Positions 56,728-64,000 of a stretch of DNA of 64,000 nt are shown here, piece by piece (positions within the stretch are counted from its first letter, which is position 1; the number at the start of each line of letters is the position of its first letter). Under the pieces are notes generated by a model. That model searched no databases, was not told where the DNA came from, and was given only the letters and a program-made list of their open reading frames with translations. A program made the translations under genes and the position numbers. Source of the stretch: Anaspis maculata (Eukaryota > Arthropoda > Insecta > Coleoptera > Scraptiidae); contig OX421968.1 of NCBI GenBank assembly GCA_949128115.1, positions 31,028,877 through 31,092,876 of the forward strand, written 5' to 3'.

Positions 56728-57682
56728 TCAGCTTCAGTTGATCATCATACTCCTCCTCCTCAAGATGACAAGATGTAAATAGTTCACAGGCAACAAACAG
56801 AAGTGGTTCATATCAATTCGTGAGTCTAGAAGATATTCGTGGGTACCCTTAAGCGGAAGCTGGGGCGAAAGCAAGGAAGGAAACAAAACAGGATCGGAGA
56901 AAAGGGAAACCGACACGTCGGAAAAACGAAATCAAAGAACGAAGTTTCAAAAAAGCAATTTTTTTTCTGTTCGTTTATTTAACATCGGCCTATTTCTACA
57001 ACGAGGCCTAACACCGACGCCGGTGAATGCTTTCCTCTACTATACCGGAAATTTTGCCGAACCCCTGCGTGTTCCAACACAGGGTCGGCACCATCGTTCG
57101 TGTTTCACGTGCAATAGCCAAGCATTCCAACTAAATTAAAGAGCTACGTTTTGGGGATTGGGGTCGAAAATCCGAGCACCCACAGTGGGACTCGACTGAC
57201 GACCACCACACAAAAAAAACTCTGGTGCAGAAACAGAAACAGACAAGAGAAGCTGCCAAACGAAAAATAGAAGAAAGCGATGACGACGAAGAACAAGAAA
57301 AGTGGCATTCAGATGCATCGTCAGAAAATTACAAAATCAAAATTGATCCGTCAGCTTTTGAGGAATTGGATAGAATTTATTTGACATTGGCATATTGGTC
57401 TTTGACTTGACTATCGCCATGTCAAGTTTCGTCTTTTAGTTTTAAAAAGCAAGGCCGCTACGATTTTTTCAAGAAAACTGTGAAAATGCGATTTTTTCAG
57501 TTTTTAATTTTTAGTTGGTAGCACTGCCACACAATTGAAAAACGAAAATACAGGCATGAGACAGTTGAAAAAGTTGGACATGAAAATGGAAAAAAATATA
57601 GTGTGTTCTATTAAAAAAAAAGATGTTTTGTTGATCCCGTCAAAGTGGGACAGCCTGTATAGCTGAGAATAATTTTAGGTTA
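56728..57682. other. Stretch with a short Lys/Asp/Glu-rich frame
   Basis: Frame 57225-57410 (QTREAAKRKIEESDDDEEQE, then DPSAFEELD) resembles the charged C-terminal linker of pogo-like transposases, but only loosely. It is followed by broken frames (YDFFKKTVK; SIKKKDVLLIPSKW). Probably a decayed transposon. Nothing else recognised. Confidence 0.3.
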
Positions 57683-57950
57683 AGGTGCGTTCAGTCAGCT
57701 TATTTAGCCGCAAGTTTTAGTTTTAGTCGTAAGCGCAGCGATGCTCATTGGCTGTCATGAACCAGCCTCCTCAGATCAGCCAATAAAGTCCGATTTATAA
57801 CTCGATTTTAATTTTAGTCGCAATTTTAAGCGGAATTTTAGTCGGATCGATCGTAAGAATATTCCTTTTCTCAATTTATAACTCGATCGCAACGATATCG
57901 TATCGGTCGGAAGCAAAGAACGATGAAGGGAGAAAACATAGGGTGCAGTG

Positions 57951-58149
57951 AAGTGGCGTAACTAGCCCATTTGAACAGGCAGGTACCTTATAGACCAAGA
58001 AGACACCGCAAATGAACATTTTTTGGGAAAATGAGCATAATCAATGTATGTTTGTGTGAATTGTACACGTTGAAAAGGCGTCGTTGCGGTCAAATATTTG
58101 TACAGGTGGGTGCGGGTACCCGGCTGACCTCCTCCTAGTTACGCCACTG
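57951..58149. mobile_element. hAT-type MITE nested in the Harbinger element
   Basis: (A)AGTGGCGTAACTAG / CTAGTTACGCCACTG ends, 199 bp. The first base is mutated from the usual CAGTGG and an 8-bp TSD is not preserved. Confidence 0.6.
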
Positions 58150-58364
58150 CTCACCTCTCAGCTTGTCGCTAAAAATCCCCAGAAAATCCCCTAACATCCA
58201 ATGCTAATCAAGAAGACTACTGTGTTCATTTTCGCTAATCTTGATATTACCTTGATTTTCATTGGTCGATCGTAAGGATCGGATCGCAAGAGTTGGATAT
58301 TGGCCAACTTCTTAAAATCCTTAAAATCGTTGCGATTGCGTCTTGTGATTAAAATCGAGTTTTA

Positions 58365-58530
58365 AGGTGCGTTCAGTCAGCTTATTTAGCCGCAAGTTTT
58401 AATTTTAGTCTTAAGCGCTGCATCGCTTATTGGCTGTTCTGAGGAGGCTGGTTCATAAGAGCCAATGAGCGTTACTGCGCTTGCGACTAAAATTAAAACT
58501 TGCAGGTAAATAAGCTGACTGAACGCACCT
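58365..58530. mobile_element. Short Harbinger-type MITE nested in the longer one
   Basis: The same AGGTGCGTTCAGTCAGCTTA end and mirror, 166 bp, with almost continuous arms. Flanks TTA and ATA form an imperfect 3-bp TSD. It inserted into the right half of the larger family member. Confidence 0.75.
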
Positions 58531-58690
58531 ATAAACAGTATACAGGAAATCGTATCTTTGAACTTCGTTAAAATTGCGATTAGAATTGCGACTAAAATTA
58601 AAATCGAGTTATAAATCGCACTTAAGCGATGCTGCGCTTACGACTAAAATTAAAACTTGCGGCTAAATAAGCTGACTGAACGCACCTTTA

Positions 58691-59078
58691 TAGGTTTCAT
58701 CAAACCATAAAACTTCTTTCCTACATCTTTTCCTCTATCTTGAACGGTAAGACCGCTATGGGATAATTACGCTAGGATGTACGCTAGGTACATATATTTT
58801 GTATTTTTTTTTATGTGAATTTAATATTCATGTCAATAAACTCGGCAAAAATGAATTATTTTGTCAAAAGTTCGATATTAAAAGGGATATTCCGAAATTT
58901 GGTCTTTTTTCAAACACGCATATACTTATCGAAAAAAAAACAGAATTTTTTCAACTTTCGTTTTGCATAGCCGGGGTCAATATCTTGAAACGGATTTTTA
59001 ATTTTCTCCGTATTTCACTCGAAAAAATAATAAGGGGATATATATATATATATATATAATATCAATAATATATCACGT
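58691..59078. other. AT-rich stretch with (TA)n at 59038-59059
   Basis: No gene. An 11-unit TA run lies immediately upstream of the LINE ORF start and may be its insertion context or 5' UTR. Confidence 0.5.
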
Positions 59079-62044
59079 ATGTCGACCGACAGTGACACCT
59101 CATCCGAAAGTTCCATTCTGCTTGAACATCCAAGAAATTCAAAACCAACAAAACGTACGGCATGGAAAATTTCATCACAAGACATAAGAGATGCTGGTTG
59201 CTCAAACTGGAACGATTCACACTCATACTCGCTGAGAAATAATGAAAATTCTGATTTGTCAACTTTGACACAGGACAACATCCCCGGAAAGTTCACATGC
59301 TCGCTTTGCTCCAAAGAATTTCTTACGAAAATAGGATTACAAATTCATAATGGTCGTATGCACGCTTCTACAGTTCTTCAGGACGCGGCAGCCGACAATA
59401 TAAATTCAGAAGATTTTGTTGGGTACCTTTCAAAATTAAAGTCAAACGTCATCCTTTTGAAAAGAGTCCCAAAAGGAGCACGCAACGCTGCTGCAAGGAA
59501 GTTGTCGTCCGTTATTGGAGACTGCCATACCAAAAATGATGAAGCATCTTGGAAAAACCTTTTAACCTTCGCCTACTTCAGCTTGAGACTACCTTCAAAA
59601 GAAGCCGATTTGTCGCTGACATGTCTGGTGAAAAAGAACATTTTCTCACCGTCTGATCCTGCTCCTGTGACTCGAATAAAGAGGAAGAATGCTACATTAG
59701 TTAAACGAATAGAATCAAAAGTAGCAGATTTTGATGTTAAAGGAGCCATGAGAATGTTAAGCTCAAGTGAAACTTTAGCTCCTGTGAATCAAAATACACT
59801 TGAAAAATTACTCCACAAACATCCGGCACCATCTAGGCCACTATTATTTCCTGATCCACCTGAAGGACATGTAGTATCTCCAGCAGTAGACAAGATCACC
59901 GTTCTCAAAGCTATATCTTCTTTCCCTAGTGGTTCTGCTTCTGGTATAGATGGAATTCACCACAACATCTGAAGGATCTAACTTCCAGATCTGCTGGCGA
60001 CTCGGCAACAATTTTAATAGATCAAATAACAAAATTAGTCAACTTTATGCTGAGTGGTAATGTAAACGAGAACATCTGCAAATTCATTTTCGGAGCTACG
60101 CTTTGTGCGCTACACAAAAAAGATGGTGGCTTGAGACCGATTGCAGTTGGATGCACATTGCGCAGATTGGTTGCGAAAATCTCATGCAGCCTCATCTAAT
60201 CAGATTGTGCCAATTATTTGCAACCTCACCAATTAGGGTTTGCTACCAAAAATGGATGTGAAGTGGTGATTCATGCTGCCCGTTCTTTTTTGAAACAGCA
60301 AGAGAATTCAGACTCTGTTTTCGTCAAAATCGATTATAAAAACGCATTAATTTCCGTAGAAAGAGACTCTATGCTACGAGAAGTTCAAGAAAAAATCCCT
60401 TCAATTTATCCTTTTTTATGGCAAGGTTATTCTTCCCCGTCACTTCTTTTCTTTGGCGATAAAACGATATCATCTCAAGTAGGCTGCCAACAGGGAGATC
60501 CCACAGGACCTATGGTTTTCAGTCTTGCCATTCACCCAATCGTCAAAAGCCTAGACTCTGATCTAAATCTATTTTACCTGGATGAAGGTTTTTTAGGGGG
60601 ATCTGGCGATTCAGTAATCGAAAACCTCGAATTGCTGATTTCAAAATCAAAAGATATTGGCCTGGAAATCAATCCTTCCAAATGCGAGCTGTTTTTTACT
60701 TCTCGAAAACCTGACCAGGACATCGAGAGACGTTTTCAAAAGATTCTCCCTGGAATTTTCACAGTAAACGCAGAAGACCTCACTCTCCTTGGTACTCCGC
60801 TTCTGGAAGAGGGATTTAACAAAATTTCACTACAACGTTTCGATGATTTGAAAATTACGTTTGATCGTTTGGAAACACTGACACCTCATGTGTCTTTTTA
60901 TTTACTGAAAAACTGTCTTGGATTGCCAAAATTACTTTACACTCTACGCACAGTTCCTACTTTGAAGATTCAAAATTTATTAGATGATATGGACATATTT
61001 TTCAAAACCAGTCTTGAGTCATTATTGAACATCTCGTTGACTGAGAAACAATGGACACAAGCAAGCCTCCCTATCCGTTCAGGTGGCCTTGGAATAAGAA
61101 AACTGTCGGATCTTAGCCTTCCAGCTTTCCTCGCCTCGTGCTTTGGATCGAAGCAACTAGTCTCCAACATTCGCTCTGCTTCAGTTGACGAAGTTGTTAT
61201 CGATCACATGACCGAAGGTGTTGAAATTTGGATGTCGAAATTCAATAACATACTCCCTGCTCCAACGGAATCAGCTATCCAAAGAAACTGGGACAACATC
61301 TATATAAATTCCATCATTGAACAAAAATTGGTTTTTACCAACACAGTGGATGTAGCTCGTATGAAATCTATCGTCGCGAAAGAATCGGGAGCTTGGCTGC
61401 AAGTAGTGCCTTCTAAAAACATCGGAACATTACTAGATGAAAAGTCTCTACGTTTCTGCATTGCTTCAAGACTCGGCGTACGTATTTGTCAGAAGTTCAT
61501 TTGTAAATGTGGTGATCTGGTTGACGAGACTGGTTTACATCCTCTTAGTTGTTCCAAAAGTTCAGGAAGATGGTCAAGACATGCCGAGTTGAATGACATC
61601 ATCAAACGTGCCCTCGCTGTTGTCAAGATTCCCTCTATCTTGGAGCCACCCGGTCTGTCACGTTCCGATGGTAAACGTCCAGATGGCGTGACCATTGTCT
61701 CCTGGTCCAGAGGATTGCCACTGGTATGGGATGCCACATGTGTCGACACATTGGCGCCTTCCAACCTCTCATCAAGTCTCAAAGACGTTGGCGGAGCAGC
61801 GGAGTTGGCTTCCAAACGGAAACATTCAAAATATTCAGATATCAAAAAAACTCATCATTTTGTGGCATTCGCTGTGGAGACAATGGGAGCGTGGAGCAAG
61901 GAGGCACTGAATTTCGTCAATTCTATAGGCTCAATGCTAAATTCAGAATCAGGTGATCGGCGCTCCAAGTATTTTCTTACTCAAAGAATCAGCCTTGCTG
62001 TGCAAAGGGGAAATGCCGCCAGCATTGGTCAGAGGCTACTCTGA
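59079..62044 (+). pseudogene. Nearly complete RLE-class (R2/NeSL/R4-like) LINE ORF, broken twice
   Basis: ATG at 59079. A C2H2 finger (C74, C77, H90, H95) leads into the RT N-terminus (SGSASGIDGIH). A one-base loss near 59964 shifts the frame, and TAA at 60197-60199 interrupts the new frame. The rest stays open to 62044 with RT motifs HKKDGGLRPIAVG, GFATKNGCEVVIHA, VKIDYKNA, GCQQGDPTGPM and FYLDEGF. The last carries Glu where the catalytic YxDD should have its second Asp. A CCHC knuckle (CKCG...HPLSC) and a restriction-like endonuclease (KRPDGVTIV, PLVWDATCVDTLA, AVETMGAW) complete it. Single ORF plus C-terminal RLE excludes APE-type LINEs. One substitution, one frameshift and one stop: dead but young-looking. 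Confidence 0.85.
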
Positions 62045-62517
62045 CCTTTATCAGCTCCGAATGGCTGTAACATCCCTCAAGGATACCATACGTCACATGA
62101 CGGTTACCATATAGTTAGCATATCAGCGCCCTTAGAGTAATTTTTACACAGGGCTGTCAGTTTGAAAGTTAGGTTAAAAATTATCAACTCGAGAAGGAAG
62201 AGTCGTAGAGCCAAAATTCTTTTTGTGCCTTCAGTCGGACAAAATGGCGCTCATTTTAGAATTACAATATTTTCACTTCCAAAATCTGACTCGGGTGGAG
62301 GGGATGATTTTTCACTGTTCATCATAATTAAACTCACACCAAAGAAAAATGTGGCATTCTATTGATTAATTAAATCAAGTAGTGCAATTGCCATAACGTC
62401 TCAAGACGTTAATGTCTTTCAAATTCAAAGGATGACGGATGTAGATCGGAAACAGAGGACCTCAGGAAAGAAGTCTAGTTCAGATTCTGATTAGCTCCGA
62501 GAAAGTCCATCCACCCT
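62045..62517. other. Probable LINE 3' UTR, then intergenic
   Basis: Follows the LINE stop directly. No poly-A or tandem tail marks a clear 3' border. No other gene. Confidence 0.35.
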
Positions 62518-62954
62518 CAGGGGCGGACTGGACAGGGGGGCTAGGGGGCGATCGCCCCCGGGGCCACTAACATTGGCGGGGCCAAAGTTTTTTCCCTTTT
62601 TTTTGTAAAATAATAATTGTGGGCCCCGTTTCTTTTGTGCATTTGACTCGGAAAAAAGTGAACATTCCTAAAGCCTCTTGTTATAATTTCCATCATTTGG
62701 CCCCGTGTCCTTTTTATTTTCGCTTTCATTACATTGAAGTGAAAAACTGCAATAAATTTCTGCGTCGCATTATCTTTGAGAATTGTACCCTCTATCTTCT
62801 TATGTCCCAATAGTCCCAATAAGCACTAAGCACCGAATTTTCATCATTTGAGCTTATTTATTTTGACCCTTCACTTCACTCGCCTTTTCTTGACGATCAT
62901 TGTTCACATTAACTTTATTAGCCCCCGGGGCCAATCCCATACAGTCCGCCCCTG
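62518..62954. mobile_element. hAT MITE family B, 437 bp
   Basis: CAGGGGCGGACTG / CAGTCCGCCCCTG ends shared with family A, but a different interior (CCCCCGGGGCCA motifs inverted at 62550 and 62920). TSD TCCACCCT / TCTACCCT (62510-62517, 62955-62962), 7 of 8 identical. 62963-63221 holds nothing recognised. Confidence 0.85.
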
Positions 62955-63221
62955 TCTACCCTCAAACTATGTCGGTCATTTCGTGAGACACTACTTGTAT
63001 AGGCATCTACATGCTATGATGAAACGACGCCTAAGTTAAGGAGAAACAGGGATCGCGAATACTTTCATAGAAGCCCTAAAGGGGTGGAAGAGGAGGAGGC
63101 AATGGTAAATTGCTTTGGTGGCCTAGAATTATATAGATACGATACACCTCGCGATTCACAATGTCATCCATGTGTTTTTAAAATAGTGGCAGACTTATAT
63201 TATTCAAACTGATCCATTTGA

Positions 63222-63320
63222 CAACCCCGTGGCGCAGGTGGTTGTGTGGCTGCCTGCGGCCTCGGGAGCCCCGGGTTCGATTCCCAGGCAAAAGTCTAGG
63301 TGTTTGTATTGTCCAATATG
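63222..63320 (+). mobile_element. tRNA-derived SINE (family 1), forward copy
   Basis: ACCCCGTGGCGCAGGTGG (A box), GTGTGGCTGCCTG, then CCCGGGTTCGATTCCCA (B box, 63271-63287) and AAAAGTCTAGGTG. It matches the head of the reverse copy at 22205-22410. The short AT-rich part after 63300 has AATAAGTAAATAAAGGC, like the other copy's tail. Confidence 0.7.
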
Positions 63321-63494
63321 CAATTTTTCACACTTGTATCAATAAGTAAATAAAGGCAAAACCTTCTATGGCCAGTCTGAGCCGAAAAAAAAGAAAAACA
63401 AACTGATGCTTTGCTAGGCAACCAGGGCTGTGATTGGCTGCACAGCGATTACCCGGTGATCGCTCCCTTCTAGAAATAAGTGAGACCCCATAGG

Positions 63495-63740
63495 CAGGGC
63501 TGGGCAAAATATTTCGAAAAATGTATTTAAATACAAAATACAAAATACACGATCCAAGATAGTCGAAATACAAAATACAAACTACTTCTTGAAATGTCTT
63601 TGAAATACAGAATACAAAATACGTATTTTGGAAAACTAAGCAATTCCAAAATTAATACAAAATACAACCTGGAGTATTCCAAATACAAAATACAAAATAC
63701 ATTCTTATTGCGTATTTCAACCATTTTATTGGAAAAACCG
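63495..63740. repeat. ATACAAAATAC minisatellite with hAT-like CAGGGCTGGGC end
   Basis: CAGGGCTGGGCAAAATATTT starts the block. AATACAAAATAC words then repeat irregularly, with spacing near 5-10 bp and blocks near 50-60 bp. No second end found. 63741-64000 shows no gene. Confidence 0.6.
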
Positions 63741-64000
63741 TAAAATGCAAGTATTTCAATGGGAACACTTCATTGATTCAGTCGCAACATCAAGTAAATT
63801 ATTATGAACTATGAAAAGACAAATAAAATGAACATAAAGTGAAGAAAACTTCATATTCAAACCTATTCCTTACTTCATTCATCAATTCTTCAAAATAACA
63901 AATGTTGATTTCCTTTGGGGACAACCAGCTTTTCAAAAATATTGTCCGACATCCGACATGGAACCTCTCGTGGCTGAGAGTAGGATGCACTTACCAGCAA

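Larger units (their letters stand above)
57683..58687. mobile_element. PIF/Harbinger-type element, 1005 bp, with two nested insertions
   Basis: AGGTGCGTTCAGTCAGCTTA / TAAGCTGACTGAACGCACCT ends with TSD TTA (57680-57682 and 58688-58690). Arms carry GCAAGTTTTAGTTTTAGTCG and GATTTATAACTCGATTTTAA inverted. It hosts a hAT-like element and a shorter relative of itself. Confidence 0.85.

Overview
This window reads as a piece of arthropod, probably hemipteran insect, nuclear genome. Genes are split by GT-AG introns and end at AATAAA signals, non-LTR retrotransposons and tRNA-derived SINEs are of animal type, and many DNA transposons carry intact target-site duplications (TSDs). The species call is an inference from repeat style only. 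I see no bacterial operon, CRISPR array, LTR retrotransposon or rRNA gene.

Only about 34.8-44.1 kb looks like conventional host gene space. It holds two same-strand genes. Gene 1 (34832-36357, 2 exons, 489 aa) encodes a predicted secreted or membrane proline-rich protein with one C-terminal membrane segment. Gene 2 (37210-44047, 3 exons, 185 aa) encodes a small membrane protein; its 6.2 kb second intron is packed with repeats. Both split the signal-peptide exon from the rest with a phase-2 intron inside an Arg codon. A possible third first-exon lies at 32285-32409.

Most of the rest is transposable DNA. (i) 0-3 kb: a ~210-234 bp satellite split by a small transposon, a LINE 3' end and a palindromic element. 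(ii) 5.2-5.8 kb: a pogo-like transposase remnant lacking its catalytic core. (iii) 8.3-10.4 kb: a Helentron/HINE-like element with an alternating ~260/~273 bp minisatellite core. (iv) 10.8-13.5 kb: a TIR element carrying an unrecognised duplicated exon. (v) 13.9-28.7 kb: large palindromes, a mariner-like transposase in two opposed copies, an RLE-type LINE end and a degraded transposon ORF. (vi) 26.3-32.3 kb: a degenerate minisatellite hit by at least four separate insertions. (vii) 44-58.7 kb: SINEs, hAT and PIF/Harbinger-type MITEs and palindromes, often nested. (viii) 59.1-62.0 kb: a nearly complete but broken RLE-class LINE. (ix) 62.5-64 kb: another hAT MITE, a SINE and an ATACAAA-type repeat.

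The strongest unifying signal is a group of long palindromes, roughly 0.1-3 kb, whose ends read TA|CAGGGTG...CACCCTG|TA or close variants. One carries parts of a Tc1/mariner-like (DDE_3) transposase in both arms, which explains the TA target and suggests the mobilising enzyme. Several are concentric, with a second CAGGGTG pair at equal depth in each arm.
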